Source: CAWHMS01 sp963830495
GTDB lineage: Bacteria; Actinomycetota; Actinomycetes; Propionibacteriales; Nocardioidaceae
Assembly (NCBI GenBank): GCA_963830495.1
Contig: CAWHMS010000002.1
Span: 62,001-126,000, forward strand
Length of the DNA: 64,000 bases
Direction: 5' to 3'
A model generated the notes under the pieces. It made no database searches. It saw only the letters and a list, made by a program, of their open reading frames with translations, and was not told the origin of the DNA. Positions 24,479-33,592 of the stretch are shown here, one piece after another (the stretch's first letter is position 1; each line of letters starts with the position of its first letter). The translations under genes and the position numbers were made by a program.

Positions 24479-25474
24479 ATGAGCAAGAGACGCCCGCCCG
24501 CACGGGCCGACACTGTGCGGCTGCATGTGGTCACGGGCAAGGGCGGCACCGGCAAGACCACGGTGGCCGCGGCACTGGCGCTCTCACTCGCGGCGGGTGG
24601 CCACAAGGTGCTGCTCTGCGAGGTCGAGGGCCGGCAGGGCATCGCCTCGGTCTTCGACGTGGCACCACTGCCGTACGCCGAGCGCGGGGTCGCCGTGGGT
24701 CCGGACGGCGGGGAGGTCGTCGCGCTGGCCATCGACACCGAGGCCGCGCTGATGGAGTACCTCAGCATGTTCTACCGACTCGGCAGAGCCGGGAAGGCGC
24801 TGGACCGCTTCGGCGTGATCGACTTCGCCACGACCGTCGCACCCGGGCTGCGCGACGTCCTGCTGATCGGCAAGGTCTACGAGGCGACGCGGCGGCAGGA
24901 GGGCGGACGGCCCGTGTACGACGCCGTCGTGCTCGACGCACCCCCCACCGGGCGGATCAGCCGCTTCCTCAACGTCAACACCGAGGTGGCCGGCATCGCC
25001 AAGGTGGGCCCGGTCAGGAACCAGGCCACGTCGATCATGCAGCTGCTCAAGTCCCGCCAGACGTGTGTGCACATCGTCAGCACGCTCGAGGAGATGCCGG
25101 TGCAGGAGACGATCGACGCCATGGCCGAGCTCAGCGGCATCGGCCTCCGTCTCGGCACCCTGGTCGTCAACCGCAGACGCGCCCCCGAGCTGGGTGAGCA
25201 GGCGCTGGCCGACGCGGGTGCGGGTCACCTCGACGACGCCCAGCTCGAGGCCGACCTCAAGGAGGCGGGGCTTCGGCCCACCAGGGCCGTGGTGGAGGGG
25301 CTGCTGCACGTGGGGCAGGAGCACGCAGACCGGGTGACACTCGAGCACGACCAGCTGGCTCGGCTGACCGACACGGGTCGTCCTATCGTGACGCTTCCGC
25401 TGCTCGGCACCGGAGTCGACGTGGGCGACCTCTACGAGCTTGCGGCCCAGCTCTCCCGGAGCGGTGACTTCTGA
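24479..25474 (+). CDS. Get3/ArsA-family ATPase, first of tandem pair (Rv3679-like)
   Basis: 331 residues. LHVVTGKGGTGKTTVAAALA is the deviant Walker A of the ArsA/Get3 group (signature Lys in GKGGTGKTT); DAVVLDAPPTGRISRFLN is Walker B and switch II with the APPTG motif. In eukaryotes Get3 inserts tail-anchored proteins; the mycobacterial pair Rv3679/Rv3680 forms a complex of different function. No arsenic-pump membrane gene is adjacent. The stop overlaps the second paralogue's ATG (TGATG), so the two are made in equal amounts, probably as a heteromer. Confidence 0.92.
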   Translation: MSKRRPPARADTVRLHVVTGKGGTGKTTVAAALALSLAAGGHKVLLCEVEGRQGIASVFDVAPLPYAERGVAVGPDGGEVVALAIDTEAALMEYLSMFYRLGRAGKALDRFGVIDFATTVAPGLRDVLLIGKVYEATRRQEGGRPVYDAVVLDAPPTGRISRFLNVNTEVAGIAKVGPVRNQATSIMQLLKSRQTCVHIVSTLEEMPVQETIDAMAELSGIGLRLGTLVVNRRRAPELGEQALADAGAGHLDDAQLEADLKEAGLRPTRAVVEGLLHVGQEHADRVTLEHDQLARLTDTGRPIVTLPLLGTGVDVGDLYELAAQLSRSGDF

Positions 25475-26709
25475 TGGCGCGGCAGACCAGGTCCAGGCGA
25501 CGCACGACGAGGCCGCAGCCGAGCCGCGGCGGCCAGCACAGGTTCGGCTCCCTCATCGCGCCGCGGCTCGCCGACGTACCCCACCTGGACGTCGACCGGA
25601 TGGTCGCCGACCCGGGCACCCGCATCGTCGTCTGCTGCGGCTCCGGTGGAGTCGGCAAGACGACGACCTCGGCGGCCCTTGCCCTGCTCGCGGCGGAGCG
25701 CGGACGCAAGGTGGTCGTGCTGACGATCGATCCGGCGCGCCGACTCGCGCAGTCGCTCGGCCTCACCGAGCTGGACAATGTGCCGCGCCCGGTCGCCGGA
25801 GTCGATCCGTCCGGCGTCGGTAGCCTCGACGCGATGATGCTCGACATGAAGCGCACGTTCGACGAGGTGGTCGAGACGCACGCGTCGCCTGAGAAGGCGG
25901 CCCAGATCCTCCGCAACCCGTTCTACCAGGCTCTCTCCAGCTCGTTCGCCGGCACCCAGGAGTACATGGCGATGGAGAAGCTCGGCCAGCTGCACGCCGA
26001 GGCGCTGGCCAGCGGACGCTGGGACCTCATCGTCGTCGACACCCCGCCGTCCCGGTCGGCGCTGGACTTCCTCGACGCGCCCGAGCGGCTGGCGTCCTTC
26101 CTCGACGGGCGACTGATCCGGCTGCTGCTGGCGCCCGCCAAGGGTCCGATGCGGTTGCTGTCGGCCGGCATGTCCGTGGTCACGAACGCCATCACGAAGG
26201 TGCTTGGCGGTCAGATGCTGCGCGACGTCCAGACCTTCGTGGCGGCGCTGGACACGGTGTTCGGCGGCTTCCGCAGCCGGGCCGAGGCGACGTACCAGGT
26301 GCTCAAGGACCCGCAGACCGCGTTCCTCGTGGTGGCCTCGCCGGACGCCGACGCGCTTCGGGAGGCCGCCTTCTTCGTCGAGCGGCTGAGCGAGCAGAAG
26401 ATGCCGCTGGCGGGCCTGGTGCTCAACCGGGTCAGTGTGGCCACGCTCCCGGGCCTTTCCGCCGGTGCTGCCCTGGCGGCGGCCGAGAAGCTGGAGCAGG
26501 ACGGGTCGACGGCAGCGCTGCTACGGCTGCACGCCGAGCGGGTGGAGCAGGTGGATCACGAGCACGCGCTGACGCGGCGCTTCACCGCTGCGCATCCCGC
26601 CGTACCGATGGTGAGAGTCGCTGCACTTCCGGCGGATGTCCACGACCTCGCCTCGCTCCGCGAGGTCGGTTCGCTGTTGGCTCCGGCCCGCGTCGAGGCG
26701 GCCGGCTGA
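25474..26709 (+). CDS. Get3/ArsA-family ATPase, second of tandem pair (Rv3680-like)
   Basis: 411 residues. After a basic N-terminal tail (QTRSRRRTTRPQPSRGGQHR) comes VVCCGSGGVGKTTTSAALAL (Walker A) and DLIVVDTPPSRSALDFLDAP (Walker B/switch II with TPPS). The middle part is longer than in the first paralogue and contains hydrophobic stretches around LRDVQTFVAALDTVFGGF that may cover the substrate groove. Translationally coupled to the first ATPase. It ends 8 bp before the convergent whiB gene, as in mycobacteria (Rv3680-Rv3681c). Confidence 0.92.
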   Translation: MARQTRSRRRTTRPQPSRGGQHRFGSLIAPRLADVPHLDVDRMVADPGTRIVVCCGSGGVGKTTTSAALALLAAERGRKVVVLTIDPARRLAQSLGLTELDNVPRPVAGVDPSGVGSLDAMMLDMKRTFDEVVETHASPEKAAQILRNPFYQALSSSFAGTQEYMAMEKLGQLHAEALASGRWDLIVVDTPPSRSALDFLDAPERLASFLDGRLIRLLLAPAKGPMRLLSAGMSVVTNAITKVLGGQMLRDVQTFVAALDTVFGGFRSRAEATYQVLKDPQTAFLVVASPDADALREAAFFVERLSEQKMPLAGLVLNRVSVATLPGLSAGAALAAAEKLEQDGSTAALLRLHAERVEQVDHEHALTRRFTAAHPAVPMVRVAALPADVHDLASLREVGSLLAPARVEAAG

Positions 26710-26717
26710 CGGCGTGC

Positions 26718-27032
26718 TCAGCTGGCGAAGCTCGCGTGTGTCTCGGCTGCCACCGACGCGGCGTGCTGCTCCCGCGCTGCCTCCAGCAGCCGACGCCACG
26801 ACGTCACGTTGGGGCGGCGGCGCAGCAGCGCCCGGCGCTCCCGCTCGGTCATGCCTCCCCAGACCCCCCACTCGATCCGGTTGTCGAGCGCCTCGGCGAG
26901 GCATTCGGTGCGTACCGGGCAGTGCCCACACATCAGCTTCGCCCGGTTCTGCTCCGCGCCGCGCACGAACAGCTCGTCGGGTCGTGCTCCCTTGCACGAC
27001 GCCGCTTCGGCCCATCGCTCGTTCCAGTTCAT
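26718..27032 (-). CDS. whiB4: WhiB4-type iron-sulfur regulator
   Basis: 104 residues. Four Cys (13, 35, 38, 44 in MCGHCPVRTEC) bind a redox-sensitive 4Fe-4S cluster; IEWGVWGGMTERERRALLRR holds the WhiB turn G[VI]WGG and the basic DNA-binding stretch. Two ATGs compete: GAGGG directly abuts the first (27038) but is six bases from the second (27032), so the second is chosen. Family members respond to O2 and NO; WhiB4 in mycobacteria affects oxidative stress and beta-lactam tolerance, fitting its neighbour ponA2. Same place as Rv3681c. Confidence 0.93.
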   Translation of the reverse strand: MNWNERWAEAASCKGARPDELFVRGAEQNRAKLMCGHCPVRTECLAEALDNRIEWGVWGGMTERERRALLRRRPNVTSWRRLLEAAREQHAASVAAETHASFAS

Positions 27033-27282
27033 GTCCATCCCTCACCGAGATACGTCGTCAGACGGACGTCGTTTCGTCCCCGACAAACGACGGTAAGGAA
27101 CCGAGCAACGGAGTCGAAAGGTCCGAACTGCCCAACCTTGATAGTCCGAACGGACCATCAGACCGGCCCAGACATGGCCTAACCCGCGATTCTCTCACCG
27201 AGCGTGTAGCCATGGTCACGTTTCGCTGTTTCCCGTCTCCACAAATGCGGGATTTCCGGCGGTGTCCCGTACCCTGAGCGGC

Positions 27283-29748
27283 ATGCTTCGCATCGCCCGA
27301 CCTGCCCGGAACGAGGGCGGCCTGGTGCATCAGGTCGTCGTCATCCTCGGCGTCAGCGTCCTGTCCGGGGTGCTGATGGCCGGTCTGGCCCTGCCCTGGG
27401 TGGGCCTGGTCAACGAAGCTGCGAAGAAGACCGCCGAGGAGATCGAGGACTTCCCGCTCGAGCTCAAGTTCTCCGAGCTGAACGAACGCACCCGGGTGCT
27501 GGCGGCCGACGGCAGCCGGCTGGCCGTGTTCTACGACAAGAACAGGAAGTATGTCCCGCTCGGTCAGATCAGCGACACCATGCAGGACGCGATCCTCGCG
27601 ATCGAGGACTCCCGCTTCTACGAGCATGGCGCCTGGGACCTGCAGGGCACCCTGCGGGCGCTGCTCGCCAACGAGTTCGCGGGCGAGACCGTGCAGGGCG
27701 GCTCCACCATCACGCAGCAGCTCGTCAAGCTCACCCGGCAGGAGGCGGCCTCCGGCCCCAAGGAGTACGCGGCCGCGCAGGAGGACAGCAAGGCACGCAA
27801 GATCGAGGAGCTGCGCTACGCGCTCTGGGTCGAGGACAACTTCACCAAGGACGAGATCCTGGAGAAGTATCTCAACACGGCGTACTACGGCGACGGGGCA
27901 TGGGGCATCCAGGCAGCGGCCAGCCACTACTTCGCCACCGACGCTTCGAAGCTGACGCTGCCACAGGCGGCGCTGCTGGCCGGCCTCGTGCAGAGCCCGT
28001 CGACGTACGACCCCACCAACAACCCCACGGCTGCGAAGTCCCGACGCAACACCGTCATCGCGCAGATGCTCGACCTGCACGCGATCACGACGAAGCAAGC
28101 GAACATGGCGACCAAGTCGAAGCTGAACCTCGACCTCCGCTCGATGCCGAACGGTTGCAACAACTCCGCGGCACCGTTCTTCTGCCAGTACGTCCTCCGC
28201 TACCTGCGCGCCAGCCCCGCTTTGGGCAGCACGCTCGAGGAGCGCAACAACCAGATCTTCGGTGGCGGGCTCACCGTGCGTACGACGATCGACCTGCGCT
28301 ACCAGCGCGCGGCGCAGAAGTCGGTGAGCGACCACGTCTTCCAGCGCGAGAGGGCGATCGGCGCACTCGCGCTGGTCGAGCCGGGCACCGGGCACGTCAA
28401 GGCGATGGCACAGTCGCGGCCGATGGGATCCAACAAGGACAAGGGCGAGACGTACCTCAACTACTCGGTGCCCTTCAGGTACGGCGACTCGCGAGGCTTC
28501 CAGCCCGGTTCGACCTTCAAGGTCTTTGTGCTGGCCGAGGCGATCCGGCAGGGCATCCCGCTCAACACCACGATCTACTCCCCGCCCACGATCTCCATCC
28601 CCAACAACGAGTACAAGGTCTGCGGGGGCAAGTACCTCAACTCCGTGGACACGTGGTCGCCGAGCAACTCCACCGAGAGTGGTCGGATGGATCTCTACTC
28701 CGGAACCCAGCTGTCGGTGAATACGTTCTACGCCCAGCTCGAGCAGCGCACCGGCCTCTGCGGGCCCTGGCGGCTCGCCGAGGAAATGGGTCTCGAGCTC
28801 GAGAACCCCGAGCTCAACATGGTGCCGCCCTTCACGCTCGGTGTCGTCGACGCCAGCCCGCTGGAGATGGCCGAGGCCTACGCGACCTTCGCCGCCCGGG
28901 GTGTGCACTGCGACTCGACGCCGATCCTCGAGATCCAGAACCGCGACGGAGAGCCGATCGACTTCCCCGAGAATGAGTGCGACCGGGTGCTCCGCCCGGC
29001 CTACGCCGATGCCGTCAACGACATCCTGAAGGGGGTCATCGACCCGGGTGGCTTCGCGTCCGAGCAGGCGCTCAGCCAGCCGGCCGCCGGCAAGACCGGC
29101 ACGGTGCAGAAGACCCGGGGTGTGTGGTTCATCGGCTACACCCCCAACCTGGCCGGCGCGGCGATGATCGCCGGCGTCAACCGGGAGGGCAACGCGATCA
29201 CGCTTCTCGGCCGCACCGTCGGCGGGGTGGCTCTGACCGACGCTTCGGGCTCGGGTACGGCGGCGCCGATGTGGGGCGACGCCATGAAGAAGATCCAGAG
29301 GTGGCTTCCCGACAAGCAGTTCACCGCTCCGGACCAGCAGGTGGTCGAGGGCCAGACCGTCTCGATCCCGTCCTTCTACGGGCAGGACCCGCAGTCGGTG
29401 GCGCTGCAGCTGTCCAGGTTGGGCTTCAGCCCGGTGATCTCCTCGGCCATCCCGTCCCAGGCGCCGGAGGGTACCGTCGCAGGCACCAGCCCGTCGTACT
29501 CCGCGGTGACAGGCGAGACCGTCTACATCTACACGTCCCTCGGCTACGTGCCGCAGCCCGACCCCGAGCCGCAGCCCGACCCCGAGCCGCAGCCCGATCC
29601 CGAGCCGCAGCCTGATCCGGAGCCGCAGCCGCAGCCCGACCCGGATGACGACAACGGTGGCGGCAACGATGACGGAGGCGGCGGCGGTCCTGGTCCGACC
29701 GACAACGGCGGCACCAACGGCAACTCCGGACCGTCCGGCGGCGACTGA
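27283..29748 (+). CDS. ponA2: Class A penicillin-binding protein with PASTA domain (PonA2)
   Basis: 821 residues; a GTG at 27262 is an alternative start. One N-terminal membrane helix is followed by the GT51 glycosyltransferase (IEDSRFYEHGAWDLQG and GGSTITQQLVKLTRQE), then the transpeptidase with GSTFK (catalytic Ser), SVN and KTGT. A single PASTA domain follows (about 690-755), and the C-terminus is a Pro-Glu-Gln-Asp repeat and an acidic Gly/Asn tail. It polymerises and crosslinks peptidoglycan outside the membrane. Position matches Rv3682; the repeat tail is an addition. Neighbouring WhiB4, MarP and Crp suggest a wall-stress cluster. Confidence 0.95.
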   Translation: MLRIARPARNEGGLVHQVVVILGVSVLSGVLMAGLALPWVGLVNEAAKKTAEEIEDFPLELKFSELNERTRVLAADGSRLAVFYDKNRKYVPLGQISDTMQDAILAIEDSRFYEHGAWDLQGTLRALLANEFAGETVQGGSTITQQLVKLTRQEAASGPKEYAAAQEDSKARKIEELRYALWVEDNFTKDEILEKYLNTAYYGDGAWGIQAAASHYFATDASKLTLPQAALLAGLVQSPSTYDPTNNPTAAKSRRNTVIAQMLDLHAITTKQANMATKSKLNLDLRSMPNGCNNSAAPFFCQYVLRYLRASPALGSTLEERNNQIFGGGLTVRTTIDLRYQRAAQKSVSDHVFQRERAIGALALVEPGTGHVKAMAQSRPMGSNKDKGETYLNYSVPFRYGDSRGFQPGSTFKVFVLAEAIRQGIPLNTTIYSPPTISIPNNEYKVCGGKYLNSVDTWSPSNSTESGRMDLYSGTQLSVNTFYAQLEQRTGLCGPWRLAEEMGLELENPELNMVPPFTLGVVDASPLEMAEAYATFAARGVHCDSTPILEIQNRDGEPIDFPENECDRVLRPAYADAVNDILKGVIDPGGFASEQALSQPAAGKTGTVQKTRGVWFIGYTPNLAGAAMIAGVNREGNAITLLGRTVGGVALTDASGSGTAAPMWGDAMKKIQRWLPDKQFTAPDQQVVEGQTVSIPSFYGQDPQSVALQLSRLGFSPVISSAIPSQAPEGTVAGTSPSYSAVTGETVYIYTSLGYVPQPDPEPQPDPEPQPDPEPQPDPEPQPQPDPDDDNGGGNDDGGGGGPGPTDNGGTNGNSGPSGGD
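29551..29622 (+). repeat. 18-bp tandem repeat inside ponA2
   Basis: Four units coding Pro-Gln-Pro-Asp-Pro-Glu, then a partial PQPQPDPD run to 29645. The first units are nearly identical at DNA level and the last two carry silent changes, so the array may vary in length between strains. The peptide is probably an extended wall-spanning spacer. Confidence 0.85.
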
Positions 29749-29787
29749 CCGCGGTCGTGTGACGAGGCCGGCTCGAGGCGGCAGGGC

Positions 29788-30246
29788 TCAGGCCAGCTGG
29801 CGCCGTACCTCGGCGGACACCACGCCACCATCGGCGCGGCCCCTGGTCTGCCGTTGCAGCGCGCCCATGACCCGTCCCATCGCCCGCATCCCGTCGCCGC
29901 GGACGCCGAGCTCGTCGATCGTGGCCGTCACCAGGTCCTGGATCTGCTGCTCGCTGAGCGGCTCAGGCAGGAACTCCGCGATGATGGCCGACTCCGCCCG
30001 CTCCTTGGCTGCCAGCTCGCTGCGGCCGGCCTCGTCGAACGCCGCCGCGGCCTCGCGCCGCTTCTTGCCTTCGCTGGCGAGCACGGTGAGCACGTCGTCG
30101 TCGCTCAGCTCACGCGCCTGCTTGCCGGCCACCTCGGCGTTGGTCACCGCGGTGAGCACCAGTCGCAGGGTCGAGGACCGGAGCTCGTCGCGGGCCTTCA
30201 TCGAGGCGGTCAGCTCACTGCGGAGGCGGTCCTTCATGGCAGTCAT
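29788..30246 (-). CDS. GatB/YqeY domain protein
   Basis: 152 residues from ATG (MTAMKDRLRSEL). MKARDELRSSTLRLVLTAVT, then SDDDVLTVLASEGKKRREAA and the C-terminal GRVMGALQRQTRGRADGGVV are the standard YqeY blocks. The fold is shared with the tRNA-binding tail of amidotransferase subunit GatB, so it may bind tRNA; no activity is established. Convergent with ponA2 (39 bp gap) and divergent from the phosphoesterase gene. Confidence 0.92.
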   Translation of the reverse strand: MTAMKDRLRSELTASMKARDELRSSTLRLVLTAVTNAEVAGKQARELSDDDVLTVLASEGKKRREAAAAFDEAGRSELAAKERAESAIIAEFLPEPLSEQQIQDLVTATIDELGVRGDGMRAMGRVMGALQRQTRGRADGGVVSAEVRRQLA

Positions 30247-30272
30247 GCGCCCAAGTGTGACAGCCTGAGGTG

Positions 30273-31199
30273 ATGCATCCGCTGGCATGGGTCGGAGCCG
30301 GCGTCGGCGCGGCCGGGGTGGGCGTGGCGGCGTACGCCGCGGGCTACGAGGTGCGCGCCTTCCGGCTCCGCGAGGCAGAGATCCGCTGCCTGCCGGAGGG
30401 CAGCGAGCCGTTGGCCGTGCTCCACCTCTCTGACATCCACCTGATGCCCGGCCAACGACGCAAGCAGGAGTGGCTGCGCGCCCTTGCGGCGCTGGACCCC
30501 GACCTGATCGTCAACACCGGGGACAACATCGGCTCGGCCGACTCGATCGCCGTGCTGATGGACTCACTGGGCGCCCTGCGCGACGTGCCCGGCGTCTTCG
30601 TCTTCGGCTCCAACGACTACTGGGGACCAGTGGCGAAGAACCCGTTGCGCTACCTTCTCCCCAACGGCGGGAGCAGGAAGATCCATGGGCCGCCGCTGCC
30701 ATGGCGGTCACTGCGGGAGGAGTTCCTGCGGGCCGGGTGGCTGGACCTGACCAACGCATACGGCGAGCTCAAGGTGCGCGGCAGCCGGGTCGCCTTCGCC
30801 GGTGTCGACGACCCGCATCTGCGCTACGACAAGCTCGAGGCCGTCGCTGGCCCGGTCGACGCCGACGCGGACCTGAGGCTCGGGGTCACACATGCGCCGT
30901 ACCGACGGGTGCTCGACCAGTTCGTCGGCGACGGGTACGACGCCGTGTTCGCCGGCCACACGCACGGCGGCCAGCTCCGCGTCCCCGGCTACGGAGCGCT
31001 CGTGACGAACTGCGACCTCGATGCCCGACGGTCCCGCGGGCTGCACACCTACGAGGCCGACGGGCGCGATGCGTGGCTGCACGTGTCGGCAGGTCTCGGC
31101 ACGTCGCCATACGCCCCGTTCCGGTTCTGCTGCCACCCGGAGGCGACGCTGTTGCGCCTCGTCAGCAGGCCGGCTTCGCCGGACTCAAACTCGATTTAG
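30273..31199 (+). CDS. Calcineurin-like metallophosphoesterase (Rv3683-like)
   Basis: 308 residues from ATG, or one more from the GTG directly before. The N-terminus is a membrane helix (VGAGVGAAGVGVAAYAAGYE). Metal ligands: LHLSDIHLMPG (DxH), NTGDNIG (GDxxG), FGSNDYWG (the GNHD site, read GSND here), VTHAPYR, and AGHTHGGQL. All but the His of GNHD are present; replacement by Asp with GSND is seen in this subfamily. Probably acts on a lipid or nucleotide phosphate at the membrane. Equivalent to Rv3683, last gene of the conserved block, followed by tRNA-Pro. Confidence 0.9.
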   Translation: MHPLAWVGAGVGAAGVGVAAYAAGYEVRAFRLREAEIRCLPEGSEPLAVLHLSDIHLMPGQRRKQEWLRALAALDPDLIVNTGDNIGSADSIAVLMDSLGALRDVPGVFVFGSNDYWGPVAKNPLRYLLPNGGSRKIHGPPLPWRSLREEFLRAGWLDLTNAYGELKVRGSRVAFAGVDDPHLRYDKLEAVAGPVDADADLRLGVTHAPYRRVLDQFVGDGYDAVFAGHTHGGQLRVPGYGALVTNCDLDARRSRGLHTYEADGRDAWLHVSAGLGTSPYAPFRFCCHPEATLLRLVSRPASPDSNSI

Positions 31200-31218
31200 C
31201 GAGTGGTCGGTGCTCGGG

Positions 31219-31224
31219 TAGACT
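31219..31224 (+). promoter_or_regulatory. Candidate -10 box before tRNA-Pro
   Basis: TAGACT, 41 bp upstream of the tRNA in the short gap after the phosphoesterase gene. No good -35 box is seen, so the call is weak. Confidence 0.3.
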
Positions 31225-31265
31225 CGCTCCGCCTTCGGGTACGGCGCGGCGCAAGCCCGCCGTTT

Positions 31266-31339
<74 letters not shown>

Positions 31340-31359
31340 CCCATCACCGCAGGTCAAAA

Positions 31360-31385
31360 GGCCCCCTCCAGCATCGGCGGGGGCC
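31360..31385 (+). terminator. Hairpin after tRNA-Pro
   Basis: GGCCCCC / GGGGGCC stem with a 12-nt loop, 21 bp beyond the tRNA, preceded by AAAA. Likely tRNA terminator. Confidence 0.6.
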
Positions 31386-31520
31386 AACTGCTGCGTGAGG
31401 ACCAGCAGCAAAGAACACCAGAGTGCCCAACCGCCGAAGCGCCTCCCGGGTTGCCGGCAGGCCAGTGACCCGATCGGCTGGCTGCACGTCCTCCTTAGCC
31501 TGTCGCTCTAGGGTGACGAG

Positions 31521-32747
31521 GTGGAGGTCGATGACCGCGTCCGGTCGCTGCCGGCAGCCGACCTTGCACCGGTCGTGAGGCAGACGCTCGGGGTCGAGGA
31601 TGCGTGGCCGACGCGCTGGGAGTGTCAGCCGTTGGTGGCATCGTTGATCAACCCCATCACGATGGGACTCTTTCGGGTCGAGGGAGTGGCCGACGTCGGC
31701 ACTGGGCGTGAGGCGCCTTGGATGGTGGTTCTGAAGGTGGTCGGGGACGTCGACCTGATCGGCACCCCTCTGGACTCCGGCTACTGCCACGAGCCCCAGG
31801 ACTGGAACTACTGGTACCGCGAGGCTCTCGCCTACCGGTCCGGCTTCCTCGAGCGGTTTCGTGGACCCTTCGTGGCTGCGCGCTGCTTCGCTTGTCTCGA
31901 CGTCGATGTGGCCCAGACATGGATCTGGTTGGAGGCACTGGATGGCGCCGCTCCCCGCCCACATTGGTCCCTGGACCAGTTGGCGCAATCGGCGTACGAC
32001 TTGGGGGTCTTTGCCGCCCAGGCACAGGACGAGGTGCAGGAGCTGGAGTCGTACACGTGGGCTGCCCGGAATTGGCTGCGCGGTTGGGTGGCATCGATTG
32101 ACGCGTTGGGCGCCGGGCATGCCGCGGAGCACGCCGGATGCTGGGAGAGTCCGCTGGTCTGCGGGTCCTTGACGGCGTCAGCGAGAGCTCGGTTCGCAGC
32201 CTTGATGCGTAGTGGGGGCCGCTTGCTGCAGCTGCTGGAGTCATTTCCCACGACGGTGGCGCACCACGACGCCCAACATGGCAACTTGTTCCAGAGCATC
32301 TCGGCGGGTGGAGTCCGTCACACCGTCGCCATCGATTGGAGCTACCTGGGGTCGGCCTCCGTCGGAGAAGATCTCGGCAGTCACATCGCCAACAACATCT
32401 TCAATCGCGCCATCGACCCCCAGGATGCTGCCGACCACGACGCCTTATCGACAGCGGCGTACCTCGAGGGACTCCGTGACTTCGGATGGTCCGGAGAAGA
32501 ACGACAGGTGCTTCTCGCACGTGCAGCACGTGGGGCTCTGCAGCTCGCCCCGTTCTACGCGGTGCACTTGTCCTGGCTTTGCAGCGAGAGCGTTGACAGG
32601 GACGAGGATCTGACAGCGTGGCCCGAGGCACTGGCCGCGGACCAGAATCTCAGCATCGAAGACGCGATGCAGCGGTGGACGGCGGGCTTCGACTACGTGC
32701 TTGGCCTGGGTGACGAGGCCCGCGACCTTGCCGCCACCCTGGACTGA
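31521..32747 (+). CDS. Aminoglycoside-phosphotransferase-fold protein
   Basis: 408 residues. TTVAHHDAQHGNLFQ matches the catalytic loop HxDxxxxN of the APH/kinase fold, and VAIDWSYLG is the metal-binding DFG equivalent (IDWxxxG). An N-terminal MVVLKVVGDVDLIG holds a candidate ATP-binding Lys. The family phosphorylates drugs, choline, sugars or other small molecules; the substrate here is unknown. GTG start 10 bp after an in-frame stop. Codons ending in A/T and TTG are more frequent than in core neighbours, and it sits directly after tRNA-Pro, so acquisition by transfer is possible. The gene looks intact. Confidence 0.75.
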   Translation: MEVDDRVRSLPAADLAPVVRQTLGVEDAWPTRWECQPLVASLINPITMGLFRVEGVADVGTGREAPWMVVLKVVGDVDLIGTPLDSGYCHEPQDWNYWYREALAYRSGFLERFRGPFVAARCFACLDVDVAQTWIWLEALDGAAPRPHWSLDQLAQSAYDLGVFAAQAQDEVQELESYTWAARNWLRGWVASIDALGAGHAAEHAGCWESPLVCGSLTASARARFAALMRSGGRLLQLLESFPTTVAHHDAQHGNLFQSISAGGVRHTVAIDWSYLGSASVGEDLGSHIANNIFNRAIDPQDAADHDALSTAAYLEGLRDFGWSGEERQVLLARAARGALQLAPFYAVHLSWLCSESVDRDEDLTAWPEALAADQNLSIEDAMQRWTAGFDYVLGLGDEARDLAATLD

Positions 32748-32820
32748 CCCCGCGCACGACCGCTTCGCGCCAACTTTTGCTCGCTGCCCGACTGAAACCG
32801 ACGAAGTGCGATCCTGAGTC

Positions 32821-33573
32821 ATGGCCGGACGCGACGTGACGACGTACGCCGACTTCCTGCTGCCGCACCTGACCTCGGAGACCCACCTGGTGGACGTCGG
32901 CTGCGGCGACGGTGAGCTCTCGATCGGACTGGCCGGTCTCGTCCGCCGTGTCACCGCCGTCGATATCGACGAAGGCGAGCTCCAGGCCGCGGCGGGCGCA
33001 GCGCACGAGCTCGGCGTCCACAACGTCGCCTTCCATGCTGCCAGTGCCGACGCTCTCGCCATGCCGGACGGATGTGCTGAGGTCGTACTAGCGCACTCGT
33101 CTCTCGAGGCCATCGAGTCACCCGCGGCCGCTCTGGTTGAGATGACCCGGGTCTGCCGGTCGGGCGGGCTGGTAGCGGCCGCCAGTGTCGAGTACGACGG
33201 GCTCGTGCTCGCCGGGCAGCACGAGGATCTGCTGCGCCGCTTCTACGGCATCCGGGAGCGGCTGTGGCTCGTCGAGGGGGCAGACCCCTACCTGGGCCGC
33301 AGGCTGCGGGGCCTCTTCGGGGCCGCTGGACTCATCGACGTATACGCCACCACCACAGCGATCTCCTACGGCACACCAGAGGCAGTCAGGGAGTTCGGCA
33401 TCGGCCGCGCCGACGACTGCGCGGACGAGTGGTACGTCGCCTCGGCCCTCGAGCACGGGCTGGCGAGCGCCGACGACATCGAGGCGATGCGCCAGGCCTG
33501 GGTCGACTTCTCCGAGTCGCCGAACGCCTATGCATCCTTCACCTGGTGCCGGGCGATCGGGCGCAAAGCATGA
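32821..33573 (+). CDS. Class I SAM-dependent methyltransferase
   Basis: 250 residues from ATG. HLVDVGCGDGELSIGLAGLV is motif I, VTAVDIDEGELQAA motif II and CRSGGLVAAASVEYDGLVLA the post-III region, typical of ubiquinone/arsenite-type Methyltransf_11 enzymes. The C-terminal half (AISYGTPEAVREFGIGRADD) resembles proteins often found beside unrelated genes in actinobacteria. 73 bp after the phosphotransferase-fold gene and convergent with asd (19 bp gap). Substrate unknown. Confidence 0.83.
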   Translation: MAGRDVTTYADFLLPHLTSETHLVDVGCGDGELSIGLAGLVRRVTAVDIDEGELQAAAGAAHELGVHNVAFHAASADALAMPDGCAEVVLAHSSLEAIESPAAALVEMTRVCRSGGLVAAASVEYDGLVLAGQHEDLLRRFYGIRERLWLVEGADPYLGRRLRGLFGAAGLIDVYATTTAISYGTPEAVREFGIGRADDCADEWYVASALEHGLASADDIEAMRQAWVDFSESPNAYASFTWCRAIGRKA

Positions 33574-33592
33574 GAGCCAGGGCGGGACACGG

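Noticed and set aside
24479..26709. Arsenite pump ATPase (ArsA) tied to the ars genes
   Set aside because: No ArsB is adjacent and the context matches the Rv3679/Rv3680 pair; the ars genes lie 26 kb away.
27058..28908. 616-residue open frame on the minus strand opposite ponA2
   Set aside because: Its His/Val/Leu/Gly-rich composition is the mirror of GC-biased third positions of ponA2, and no family motif is visible.
29551..29645. CRISPR-like or intergenic tandem array
   Set aside because: The repeats are in frame within ponA2 and code a Pro-rich tail.
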